Notes under the pieces: generated by a model
Database searches by the model: none
What the model saw: only the letters and a program-made list of their open reading frames with translations
What the model was told of the DNA's origin: nothing
Program-made: the position numbers and the translations under genes
DNA from: Hygrophila difformis
Lineage: Eukaryota > Streptophyta > Magnoliopsida > Lamiales > Acanthaceae
Length of the DNA: 64,000 bases
Direction: 5' to 3'
NCBI GenBank assembly: GCA_030278955.1
Contig: JAOANR010000014.1
Coordinates: 17,362,068-17,426,067, forward strand
In this document: positions 23,377 to 34,761 of the stretch, one piece after another
How the letters are laid out: each line of letters opens with the position of its first letter
How positions within the stretch are numbered: position 1 is the first letter of the stretch

Positions 23377-26300
23377 TCATTCTTTCGGCTCTCGCGGTTG
23401 AGTTGAAGGCCCAGCATCATCTGTTGGCGGAGGTGGCGGCTTCGGAAGCTGTTGAATGAGTGCTTGCATCACCATTTCCATCATTTTTCTTTGACGTTCT
23501 TCACTCTCCATCATCATCTTCCGTTGCCTCTCTTCGCTTTCTAGCCTTTCTCTGTAGTGCCTTTCTTCTCTTTCCAACAGGAGCAGTCTGAATTCATCCT
23601 CTCTTCTCCTTTGTTCGGCTCTTTCTTCCTCCTTCCTCTTATCTCTCTCCTCTCTGATTCTCCTATCATCTTCCCTCCCCAGAATGATAACATCTGCCAA
23701 CTGCTTAACACTTTCTGTCATGGTTTTGTTCATTGAACTCACGATCTCGACTATATTCGAGTTAGCAGGATGTTGGGACACGTTCTTGCTTGGAGGAGGG
23801 ACTTGGGAGAGCTGAGCTTGCTGCTGAGGGGCTTGAATCGGTGGTGATGAAGGAATTTGGCTTGGACTCGGTTCTGTTGGCTCATGTTGATGCTCTTCCA
23901 CTTGTGTTGAAGGTCCCGCCTCAGTACGGGCCTTTCTTCTTCTTTTAGGAGCAGGGGGAGGCATTGGATCTCTTCTTTGAATCGATGGTGCTTCTTCACC
24001 GGATATGAATGAAGATTGCACATTCGAGTCAGCCGGGAATGGAGGAAGTGCATACGTGATCCTTTCTTGATTTGGCATGGATGGGACTCGGATAGGAGGA
24101 TTCAGAATCACCTAGGCATCAGTGTCAAATTCTCCCATGTCTACCCCTTGAGCTGTGCAGATTCTTCTAATCAGATTCGGGTAGCAGAGAGCATTCTTCT
24201 TCTCAATTCGTGTAGTCATGACTCTAAAGATATGTTCCCCAACATTCAGTTTTCGCCCATGCCACAACTTTGCAAATCCCATCAGTACGCTGCCTGAAGT
24301 AGTTTGGGGATGCGAGCTGGGCCTGATTCTAGCCATGTAAAATTCGAATGTGGGCATGAACTCCACTTTTATCTTGGACGTGCTGAATGTTCCTACCAAG
24401 CCTGGTGTTCTGGTCAGGGAGTCGGCGATGGCCTGATATGTTGCTTTCATCTTTGTTTTGCCACGCCTACTCAAGATCTCTTCCTCCGGTATCTCACTTT
24501 GATAGCTGGGTGTTCGGAGGAACCTGTTTAGATAATCCGGGGATATATCTATTGTCTTTCCTCTGACCCAGGTTGTTCGTCTTGCAACGTTAATGTTGCA
24601 ATAGAACTCCCTAGTCAACTCCATGTACCCGGGATCTCCGTGATGTAATAAGAATTGCTCCCATCCAAGCCATGTCCTCCAAAAATCGACAGTCGGGTGC
24701 CTTAACGATTCTGGAGCAAACCCCTTGTCGGGTATGATGCTTTCCAAGAGCTCCTTATATGCCTTGACTGCTTTTGGATTCCCGTTGAATTTCCGAATCA
24801 CGTCTTCCTCCTTTATGATCATCTTGGTGTTTTCTATTTTCTGAATTCCCATTCGGGCGCGAACTCCGGTTTCTTCCCAAAATCTGGCGGGTTTGACTGA
24901 TCCAACAGATTCATCCTTGCTTGAGTGCCAGTCAGTTGGTTCGTCTTGCCCCTCCTGAATGGGTTCATGCCCGCTTGGTTCGCCTCCTTCCTGGGCTGCT
25001 TCGTTTAATGGATCCTGCTGAGCCTCTTCTACCTCCTCAACCTGTTTAATTACATTTTTCATTGTATTGTATTCAGTCATTACAGGCTTTGTAAAATTAA
25101 GTACAGGAACGTAAGGATCAACACTAGTTGATACCTCCTCCTCCTCCCTTTCTCTTCGTTCTGCAGCTTCCCTCAAAACTTGCTTGGCTGTTTTTGTGAA
25201 AAATGCTGCTACAGCCCTTGCTTCTCCTTCATCCTCTTTTCTTTCTTGTTCTTCTTCGACAGCATCTCTTTCCTCCCTTACCTTTTGTCTTTTCTCAGCT
25301 TCTTGTTGCTCATCAACTTTATCCTTTACCAATTCAGATAGTGGAATTGGATCCGCTCTTTCCTCAGGTTCGTCATTTTCTCCAATCATGACTCTTCTTC
25401 TTTTACTCTGCCCAGATGATGTTTCGGGAGCGATTACTGCTTCAATTCGAGCTGTCCCAACAAGGGGATCGATTATCCGGCCTACTTCAGTTTGGTATCT
25501 GATCTGTTCTTGATCTGCCCCTGCATCAATCCTAGCTTCAATCTGCTCATTAACATTTTGTCTTATGTGATCCCGGATGGTTGCAGCATCGTGAGCAGTG
25601 GGACCAGTCCAAGTAGGTGGTTGCTCTTCATTGATTTTCAGTCCCTTTCCCTCAACTCCACCAATGATTCTCAATTCTTCACCGTCTCCTAGTTCGGCTT
25701 CTCCTGACTTCCTGCTTTCTAAGTCCGCTTGCAGCCTTTCAGCTATTGCCCTGTCATGAATCTCTTTCTTCTTCCTTTCCTCCTCGGCTTTTGCTTTCTC
25801 AGTATTTTTCATCATTTCTGTATCTTGCATTGCCCGTTCTTCTCTCCTTATTCTTTCTCTAATTTCGGCTTCACTGGGCGGCTCTTCAGACATTTGCTGT
25901 TCCAGCACACCTGCCTGTGCATTTTCATCTTCTTGCATCTTTCTAGCTATCTCGGCGTCTCGAGCAATTTGTTCTTTCCGTTTAGGAGGTGGTGGTGGCA
26001 TTACTCCTTTTCCTTTGTCATTTGGATCTGCAGGTTTAGTTGCCTTCCTTGTAGTGGTCTCGGGCTCTCTGATTACAACTTTTGGCTCCGGTGCCCGTCC
26101 ACTTTTCTCCTTGTCAGCCAGCTTTATCAGTTTACCTCTAGTTTGAACTTGAGGTTCATAATGGCTTTCGGACACAGCGGCAGTAGCAGGGGTAGCAGGT
26201 ACTTGCTCTCGTGCTGGCAGGGCTGAGGCTTGCACAGCTGGTTGGGTTGGCAAGGGGTTAGCGTCATTGAAGACCTGAGGTGGTGACGCAGCACTCGTGT

Positions 26301-27667
26301 ATTGATCGATCAACACATCATCTTCATCTTCACCCCCTTCTCGTTCTCCTTCATCCACATTAATTCCCAGATTCTTTTCTGCATCTTTCACATATTTCTT
26401 GATGAAAACGGGACTGGAGATGCGATTTAGTCGCTTCACCCATACCTTTCGGATGTGATTACAGTAATAGGCTCTGTGCTCCCTCTTGTACAATAGCGGA
26501 GTGTTAGCTTTGACGGTGTTGCAGTAGTTCAACCCGAAAGCATCCATCTCCATCAAGAAGCGCACGAAATCCATTCTGTTTTCTTCGACCAGTGACTCAA
26601 CAATTGGCTTGGCCTCTGGCTTCACAAAAGACATGTCGTGGGAAAATTCGACTCGGATGTATTCCCCAGCCTCGGCCTGAGTCAAAAGTCGGGTCTGTCA
26701 TTGATTCTTCCCCAGCACCTTCCAAGGTGTATTCGTAATGAAACCAGTGATCTGATCCCTGAGCACATTGAGTTGGGCCAATCCTTGCGGTCTCTGCTCA
26801 GCGAGGTGAGTTGGCTTGTACACATCTTCCAAGAAGATTGTGTCAAAATAGTCCTCCTCTGGCAGTACCAGGTCCTTATCCAAGACAGATTCCGTAATGT
26901 CTTTTCTGCCCGTGCCCCATAGCGTCATCAAGGCATGCCACTGCTCCCTGAATTCTTTAGTTAAGTCTATCATTCTCTTAACTATTGGAGTCTGATTGTC
27001 CTTCTCTGATGCCATGGCCTTGTTGATGGCACTATTCAGATTGTGGCTCACTTCTCCGTGCCTCATCCTCGCTTGTTGCGTCAACCACCTCTGCTCCTTC
27101 ACGCCTTTGTTCTCCAACAAGCTAGAGTTGTATAAAAATGGCAGGGCTTTCTGCATCATGAAGATTCCATGAGTCACCAGATGACTGAGGTTGGGCACCT
27201 TTTCTGTGAACTGCTTCTTAACTCTTTCATCCACTCTGTTGGGCACCATTATGATATCAAATTCCATGCAGGCGGGATCTATTGTCTTTGAATGCTGGTG
27301 CCTTTCCCATCGGGCCATGAATTCATGAAATCTCCTCAAAATTCTTTCGGTGTGCACATCTTCTGGAAATTTCATGTCTTCTGCAGTCGCATCCATTTGC
27401 TTCTCCCAGAATTTTGACAGATAGTAGTAAAAGTCCCGTTGGAAACCCAACTCCTTGAAATTCCGTTCCTCAGGCTTGATGTGCTTGTCCCATCCTTTTG
27501 GCAATCTGAAATTCACTTCGATCTGATTCACGATTGACAGTTTATATGTTGATTCAAGAGCCTCCCGGTAGTCGTTAACCTTTTTGCGGAACTGCGAGCT
27601 CTCTAGGACCCCTTTGTCCTGTGTGCAAGGGGGCAGTCCTGCCCGTGACTCGACTACTAACTTTTCC
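23377..27667 (-). pseudogene. Accessory gene exon 2 of element B: very long Transposase_32-like ORF with two stops
   Basis: About 1430 codons in one frame from a splice acceptor (TTTTTCAG, exon starting 27667), interrupted by TGA at 26698-26700 and TAG at 24112-24114. The true stop is at 23377. N-terminal third: unrecognised globular-looking region (start context LPKGWDKHIKPEERNF). Middle: about 500 residues rich in E, K, R and Q, coiled coil or disordered. Then the conserved domain at about 24750-24115 (ELTREFYCNINVARRT, ISPDYLNRFLRTP, CYPNLIRRICTAQGVD), as in the Athila env-position ORF. C-terminus: Pro-rich, then RE-rich coiled coil. No transmembrane segment seen. The first stop falls before the conserved domain, so a full protein is unlikely from this copy. 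Confidence 0.8.
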
Positions 27668-29212
27668 CTGAAAAATATGAGCGTATTAAATCCAGTTTTT
27701 ATAATTTTTGCAGGAGTTATTTAAATTGAAAATCAACATCCTCACATTTAGAGCTTTGCTCTGAATGTGAGGTTGTTAAATCTTCAACTTAAATTTTATT
27801 GTAAAGCAGAGGTAAATTTTTCTTTTTACAAGTTTTGAGACTTTTTAAGAAAGCTTAAATTATTCTGAGAACTTAGGAGTCATTGGGCTCCCAAATATTT
27901 AGTGGACTAAGAGTCCAAAATAAAAGAGAAATGGTCATTGGACCAAGGATATTTTTAATGGGTCATTGGGCCCAAAAATTTTGATTTTCCCATTTTAAAC
28001 AATACCGAGGTGATTGTTGAAAGTGCAATGGAAAAATGGATGGAATGGAATGGATCGCGAATCGAGGAATGTGAAAGTGGAAAGTGGCGGTTTGGATCTG
28101 CTCGAAAGGATCTGCTATGGAACGAGATGGACAGCCCAAGACATACTCACAAAGAAACTAAACTATTTTAATTTTTATAAGAGGTTGACTTATTCTTTTA
28201 TTTAATAAAATTGGGATTTTGTGGGTCCCATTTTTGGATTTTTAAAATAATAGCAGCCCCACATATGAGGAACAAGAACTGCTATTTTTATACTAGCTTT
28301 ATGCTCCTTCGGGAGCAAAAACAAGTGAGTCAACTTATCAAACCAAATCCTACCAAATATTTTGTCTTTTTCTAAAGTGCTTTTTTCTGAAAAAGTTTGC
28401 TGCGTTTTTGGCTGCTTGCACAGGCTTTCCCAAAACAATACAAACATTTGCTTTTTATAATCCCAGGTACACCAAAGCAAACATACCAAATAAAACACCT
28501 AATTTAATGCTTCTTACAGCATCACAGTGGCATGCAAAACATATAGCATGAATACCAACACCATGCTCATGAGTTTCAAAGATGCAGATTCAATCCTCTT
28601 AACAAAGAGATCAAACATGCTTTCAGACTTCAGATTCACCAACAACATATTTGAAATTCTAAAATTCCCCACATGCTCAATGGTTTAAGATTCTAACTAT
28701 ACTAACATGCTTCTCAGTTAAGGGCGAATTACCATAGAGATTCAATAACACCAAGCTATACCATGAATAACTAAATGCACAACAGTTTTAACTTGAACAG
28801 GGGATTTATAACAAGAATCGAAGCAAAAACAAGAAGAATCTTCCCGAGAACCCTCAAACTCAAAAACTTAACAAAGGTGGGACATCAACCCTAGTTATCT
28901 ACGTCTGCTACCCTAGCCTATAACACCAAAGATCAAGATAGCAAACACATTACCCACACGAACTGTTCTTCCCCACCCTTTAAATCGAAAAAACTCCCAT
29001 CACAACCACAACTCAGCATTCGGTCATCAACACCCATTTACAGAAATCCAACAATGCCCACTTCATAAAATCCCTAGAATCGAACTAAAGCACGCGAAAC
29101 AGACCATAAGAACATCTATTTACAATGTCTCGCAAAACAGAAACAAAAATCCCCAAATTTGGGAAAAACAGGAGGCACTGGTTGCGCGAACCGGAGGGGG
29201 ATAGACGCTTAC
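27668..29212 (-). other. Predicted intron of element B accessory gene
   Basis: Donor CTG|GTAAGC (intron begins 29212) and acceptor TTTTTCAG|GG (ends 27668); phase fits exactly. Near the 3' end it contains a conserved hairpin and purine-like tract (27734-27771). No ORF of note inside. Confidence 0.65.
27741..27771 (-). repeat. Conserved hairpin with purine-like tract in intron, element B
   Basis: CTCACATTTAGAGC-TTT-GCTCTGAATGTGAG: 14-base arms with one mismatch. On the element strand it contains AAATGTGAGGATGTTG (27749-27734), the same sequence that abuts the 3' LTR. Equivalent hairpins are at 57851-57881 (A) and 44801-44831 (C). Confidence 0.85.
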
Positions 29213-29259
29213 CAGGGTTTCTCGGCCTTAGAAGATGAAGGAGGCGAAGAAGAGGCCAT
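29213..29259 (-). CDS. Accessory gene exon 1 of element B (predicted)
   Basis: ATG at 29259 opens a 47-nt coding exon (15 codons plus 2 nt; Ser/Pro-rich, MASSSPPSSSKAEKP) ending at the strong donor CTG|GTAAGC. The 2-nt overhang plus one base from the acceptor at 27667 joins the frame of exon 2, which has no good start of its own (its first in-frame candidates are GTG or TTG). It lies about 150 bp downstream of a TATA box. Evidence is phase, splice-site quality and the parallel arrangement in element A. Confidence 0.65.
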
Positions 29260-29408
29260 TTGCTTGATTTGGAAAAATTTCGACAGAGTTTCCCCTTGGT
29301 TTTGAGTGGAAAAAGTGTTGTGCGAACTCTGCGTTCGTCGAAAGAGAAGGGTTCGGGAGTGAGAGTTCGAAAATGTGAAGTGTGGGAATGAGGAGGGAGA
29401 CGAAGGGG

Positions 29409-29417
29409 TTATTTATA
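29409..29417 (-). promoter_or_regulatory. Internal TATA box of element B accessory cassette
   Basis: The - strand reads TTTTATAAATAACCCC immediately after the internal stem-loop cluster and before a pyrimidine-rich 5' UTR. The equivalent in element A is at 56641-56648. Together they suggest a second promoter for the accessory gene. Confidence 0.6.
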
Positions 29418-29433
29418 AAAGGGGGAAAAAGAC

Positions 29434-29780
29434 TACGGCGCTGAACTTGACTTACGGCGCTATCCTAGCGCCGTAGGCCTTGTTCAGCGTCGTAGATAGA
29501 AAATAAAGGAAAAAGGGGTACTACGGCGCTATCCTAATACTACGGCGCTATCCGAGGATAGCGTCGTAGTAATGGATTGCGCCGTAAGGCGGTGGAGAGA
29601 TAAGGGGGTACTACGGCGCTGTACCCTCAGTACGGCGCTATCCTAGGATAGCGTCGTTCTCAAGGACTGCGTCGTAGGAAGATATAGATAAAGGAGTGGG
29701 AAGTGCCCTACGACGCTATCCTACCACTACGGCGCTATCCTAGTGGTAGGATAGCGTCGTAGGTGAGAATAGCGTCGTAG
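29434..29780 (-). repeat. Internal stem-loop cluster (TACGGCGCTA class), element B
   Basis: The same nested arms as in the LTR clusters (inner palindromes CTATCCGAGGATAG and CTATCCTAGGATAG), ending within 20 bases of the internal TATA box. Same class as this element's LTR clusters. Confidence 0.88.
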
Positions 29781-30165
29781 CTGAGAGCGGGATTAAGTTG
29801 CATTTGAAAATTTTCAAAATTTTCAAAATTTACGCGGACTGGGCCTGGGTAGATGAAATTGGGCCTCAGTTGGTTTTATTTGTTTTGGACTTAAGAAATT
29901 TTTAGTCCAAAACATTTTTGCAGTGTTGATGGGTTAACTTAATAATTCAACTTGCATAAAATAGGTTGGATTAATTCCATTTGTTTGCCAAAATTATTTC
30001 GGATTTTAAATTGCTTTAATTTCCGAGATCATTTTCTCAAATTCATGGATTTAATCCAACCGGGAACCTGGTTTTCTGCTTGATTTTTCTGCTCCTTCTT
30101 TTTGGTGGTTCGAAATTTCCTGCAAGACAAATAAATACCCAATGGGTTAGGTTTTCTCCTTAAAT

Positions 30166-30181
30166 CAACATCCTCACATTT
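30166..30181 (-). other. Internal purine-like tract, element B
   Basis: The - strand reads AAATGTGAGGATGTTG, followed about 40 bases on by a good splice acceptor (TTTGTCTTGCAG, ending 30120). It matches 55954-55969 in element A, just after integrase. Confidence 0.75.
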
Positions 30182-30314
30182 ATAGTCTTAGTACTCTAAA
30201 TGTTTAATTGATTTGAGGGTACTTCTCTGTTCTGAAATAAAGACACTAAACTAACACTAAACTAACTATGAGTAATCAGGAGTGTAATTCTCTTAATAAA
30301 CGACGCTGCATCCT

Positions 30315-30331
30315 CCCCGGCAACGGCGCCA
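30315..30331 (-). other. Primer-binding site of element B (Athila type)
   Basis: The - strand reads TGGCGCCGTTGCCGGGG directly at the LTR end, the characteristic PBS of the Athila lineage, reported as complementary to tRNA-Asp. Confidence 0.93.
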
Positions 30332-33163
30332 TGAAACTTTTGACAATTTCCTACACGAATATTTTCTAAAATATCCCAGGTTAAACTTATTAAATGAAAA
30401 GAGTTATGATTCATGGGAAAGGGGTTTAAGGATATATTTCACTTTTTATTACTCGAATGGGGTATTCTGATTTCAAACGGCGCTGTGGACCTCCCTGGCA
30501 TGAAACTTTTGACAACTTTCACGGTGCAGCCGGGATAGATAGTTCAATCTTGATCTTCAGTCTGTCACACTGAAAGTCCCTTGCAATTTGCATCATGAAA
30601 CTTATCATAATTTCATGTCATGAAAATCCGTGCCATGAAACTTTTATCACATTCCCACTATATGAGCATTTTCTGAAAAATCACATTCCTGGTTTTCAAT
30701 TTTATTTAATGAAACCAATTTATGATGGCGGAGTTGGGATTAGGGATATATTTATAGGTTGTTGCATTTTTATTACTCGTGTTAAGAAACTGTGGCCCGA
30801 AAGCGCACGGTGTCAAAAATTGCAGTAATTTATAGTAAGACCGGATCGTTCACTGGAGGATGTGCGATAGAAGCAGGACCCACGTCATTTACTAAGATTT
30901 TCCACTCGGTTACTCGATTCAAGTTTATGTTTTGACTATCAACTACTTGACAGAATTTAAACTAAGCTATGAAAGCAGTAAAGTAAAACAGATAAAATTA
31001 TTCTACAGAGCGAATTAAATTTAATCTAAGAAAGCAATAAAATTATTCTAAGAAAGCGATTAAGATTATTCTAAGAAAGCAGATTTAAAATGAGACAGAA
31101 GGGACAGGAAGAAAAGAATTAAAGATTGGACAAGATTCAGACGAGACACAATTAAACTTCCATTTTAGTACACAGACCTTAGCTTGGGATAATCCTTTCA
31201 GTTAGCTAACTCTCATGCTCTCTACACCGTGTTCCCTTTAACAGACAGGTACTTACAGTAAAAGTTTACATGCTCTTAAGAAAACAACCTCTAAGATACC
31301 ACAAACTTATAACTCCTCTTGCAATGCCTTGCGAGAGTATGTCAGCCATCTGTGGTGGACAAGCAACACCCGACAAATCACTTATTGAAGTGTCAAGTAC
31401 TGCCATCATTCCCCCATGTCACACCCAAAGATTCTAATCAAGCCCTGAACTATCCCTTAACTCTCAGTCCTAGTAGCAGTTACACAACTCTCAATACAAC
31501 CGAGTGACCTCTAAAGAAAGCAGTTAAAAGAAAGCGGTAGAAGAAAGCGGTAAAGAAAGCATTTAAAATCCTATCACTCGGAGGTTTTTGAAAGTCTGAC
31601 CCTGGTAGTAAAAGAAAGCCCCCAGTCAGAATGACCGGGTGTGGATCAAGAATTCCCTGTTCTCGGTGAACTGCTCGCAGTGTTCACTTCCCGTCGGGTG
31701 ATTATGAGATACAAACTAATGAAACAAACTAATAAATTAGTTCATTCCGGATGCACTCACTCAGGACTCAAAAATAGGCATTGGCAGAAGAGGATAGCAG
31801 TTGAAAGAATACTCAACCCTATCTTAGAAAATAACCAAGGCCTATGTATTGTTCCTCTAGAATTATCTAACACACTGTATTTGAATCCAAGTGGATCCCA
31901 TCTCGGTGCGTTAATTAAGACTAGATTCCCAATACATAGCAATTCTGGAAAATAATAGATGCTTGAAAATCATTCCCTAAACAGGTACTAGACTCTCAAT
32001 TAAAACACAGATCCTTTCAGTCTAGGTGAGACCTAATCGCTGACTCTGCTTCTAATTTCCCAAAATCAACCCTCAGTCGGATATAAATTAGTCATAACTG
32101 TGGAATTTATCCCTTACTTAGATTCGGATTTTATAAAAGAATTTTTGTTGGAAATTTATTGTGAGACATCTGATTTAAATCAAGACTTCTATGTCCAAGG
32201 GAAGGATCCCAAAATAATATTGACCACAATATCTACATAGTAATATCAGGCATAAATTTATAGAGAAGTGTAAAATTAAGTAACCCAAAATATAAAGTGG
32301 GTCTAGACAGAAGTTGAAACACAGAGATGAAATAGCCGGAAATGAGAAGAATTTTGGCTAAAAAGAATGCCAGAAATAACTGGGGTCCTCTGGACTGCAA
32401 ACATCTGCTATCCAGTTCCCAATTATTCCAGATGGAATGATTTTGGACAGCAAAAGATCTTAATGACAGTAATCGCTATCATCAAGACTCCTACTATCTG
32501 TGAAATGAGAGAAAAACCTACATGTTTTCTTACTGCAGTATTATTCAAACACTGTTGATCGACACCGTTTGATAATAATACAGCTCAAAATTCAGGTTTG
32601 AAATTAAGATAAAGAAAAGGAAACTGTATCCGGATGGGAGTTAGCTGAGCAGCTATTATAATCCCGGATGGACGAACCGACAAGGCTTCCACCGACCACT
32701 ATCCAGACCATGCAAAATAACATCTAGTAATTAATATACAGACCACGAGCTAGTTATACGTATGGGAATACCCGCCAACATTAGTCTGTTATATCTCTTA
32801 CTAACTGTTTCACACAACACGGGTAAAGGCAAAATGAATAAAAGAAAATATTTTTGGGTCATCTTGTATGAGAGACATTGGTTTCTCATGCAAGGGTATG
32901 GAATTAAATCCATAATTACTCTTTATGTCTAAATAATCACTTATTCCATAATTAATTAATTAATTACAGTCCGGATTATATACTTAGATCATTAGAGTTT
33001 AATTTTTTTAGAAAATTCTTTTAATGGAATTGAACAAAATTCTTTATATCACATTAATCATGGGTTGAGATCATTGGATTTCAACCTCCAAATGCTAGTA
33101 TAAAGGTTCAATTATTTAAGTGAGGAAAATGGAGAAATAGAAAATTTGGCAAGAAGATGCCAA

Positions 33164-33515
33164 CTACGACGCTAGACAAATGTTACGGCGCTATCCAAGG
33201 ATAGCGCCGTGATGATAGCGTCGTAGGGAGAATTTTTAGAAGTGTTGATAAAATTGGAGGGTACGGCGCTATACACTAAATGACGACGCTATCCTAGGAT
33301 AGCGTCGTAGATATAGCGCCGTAAGTGGGTTTTGTGAAGGATTAAGCATTTTGGGGACCCACGGCGCTAGACAAAAATTACGACGCTATCCTTGGATAGC
33401 GTCGTTGGTGTAGTGCCGTAGGACAAATTTTTGTTCAAGTTCTGGGCAACTACGGCGCTAAACCTCACCTAAGACGCTATCCAAGGATAGCGCCGTAGGG
33501 CGGTTAGCGTCGTAG
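33164..33515 (-). repeat. Stem-loop cluster 2 (TACGGCGCTA class), element B 5' LTR
   Basis: Same four nested units as 20154-20505, with a few substitutions. One changes an outer arm from GTCGTA to GCCGTA near 33318, restoring a Watson-Crick pair or leaving a wobble depending on the strand. Confidence 0.88.
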
Positions 33516-34161
33516 CTAGCCCAGAAACATATTGTTGTTCGGGTGATGCAATCTATGCGATTGCTAACCCTATTTTCAAGTTCATGGTTCACTTATGCAA
33601 GACAGGAGACAAGAGAAAGCATTAACAGTTATAAAAATAAAATAAAGTGCAAGGAAAACTCAAATAACAGTAAAAATAAAGCACAAATGAACCATAAACC
33701 TAAGTTAGGGTTTTTAACCAACACATCATGCATGAAATTCCACAAACAATAGTAAAAACACAAACCCACATAAAACTGTAAAACAAGGTGACCAAGGGGT
33801 CATTAAACCAAAATAAAGCAATAAATCCATGGACTCATGTCCATTTCATGATTTTGGGACTCTTTTTGTGATTAACTTCCCATTTATAAGAAATGGCTTG
33901 ATAATACCCATCATTTGGGTATTTCAAGCCTTAATAAGAGTTCAACAAAGCTGGAAATAATGTAAAATGCGGCTAGCTAGGGTAGCAAATGCTAATGACA
34001 ACACTGGTCTATAATAAAAATCTAAACTAGGGCATAAATATAAATAATACAAGAAAATAAAATCCTAACTACCTAACTAACCTACACACCTCAAGAACAC
34101 TAGGTTGTCTCCAATTTGAGTGTTGTCTGGCTTGATTCTGATCATTGGAGTCAACTGGTCC

Positions 34162-34168
34162 TTATATA
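34162..34168 (-). promoter_or_regulatory. LTR TATA box, element B 5' LTR (active-position promoter)
   Basis: TATATAA on the - strand. This is the copy positioned to transcribe element B. Confidence 0.65.
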
Positions 34169-34228
34169 GGTGGGAAACCCTAGGCCCATGGGCCCCCAGG
34201 CCTTGAAATTGGAGTTCTGAGCCTCAGT

Positions 34229-34475
34229 ACGACGCTATAGCTGGGTACGGCGCTATCATACTACGGCGCTATAGGTCTAGCGTCGTAGTCTTCCATCCCG
34301 AAGACACTCTTTGTTTCTGAATGGACAGCTTACGGCGCTATCCTTGCTTACGGCGCTATACTCAACTACGGCGCTATACATGTTTAGCGCCGTCCACCTT
34401 TCTTCAACTGTCAGATTCAGTTTCCTCCTACGGCGCTATACATGCATAGCGTCGTAGTTTGTGTCTAGCATCGTA
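34229..34475 (-). repeat. Stem-loop cluster 1 (TACGGCGCTA class), U3 of element B 5' LTR
   Basis: Upstream of the TATA box; shorter than the partner at 21220-21485 by one half-unit. Confidence 0.85.
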
Positions 34476-34761
34476 ATATCCTGTAAAATCAACTTTTTGT
34501 GGGTTTTTCATTTCTTTTCCCATCTTTTTGTTTCCTTTTTCTTTTCTTTTCTTTTCTCATGTTTTTGGATTTTTCTAACATAAATGTGTAATAAAATTAC
34601 ATATTTATGCATTTTTCATACCAGCTCAATATTTTTACAATTATGCATAAATCAGTCTAATTCTACTGCTTTCTTATTTAATATAAGACCGGAATGCGAT
34701 CAAATGCCCGTTTCAGACACGGAAATGGATTGAAAATAATGGTCATTTCTGGCCATTATCA

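Larger units (their letters stand above)
17322..34761 (-). mobile_element. Element B: complete non-autonomous Athila-family element
   Basis: 17.4 kb element with two near-identical LTRs, PBS, purine tract and a perfect 5-bp target duplication. It has no gag, protease, RT or integrase. The leader after the PBS runs straight into sequence that in element A follows integrase (near 30245). What remains is the accessory-gene cassette (own TATA box, exon 1, intron, a very long exon 2) and the 3' noncoding segment. With intact ends it could have been mobilised only in trans. Confidence 0.93.
30332..34761 (-). repeat. 5' LTR of element B (4430 bp)
   Basis: Pair of 17322-21771. It ends GTCAAAAGTTTCA at the PBS. 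Differences from the other LTR are scattered substitutions plus loss of one roughly 20-base stem-loop half-unit near 34431. Confidence 0.95.

Noticed and set aside
23377..24111. Separate 244-codon gene
   Set aside because: Same frame as the ORF to its right, with no ATG at the expected place; element D reads through the position, so it is the C-terminus of one broken ORF.
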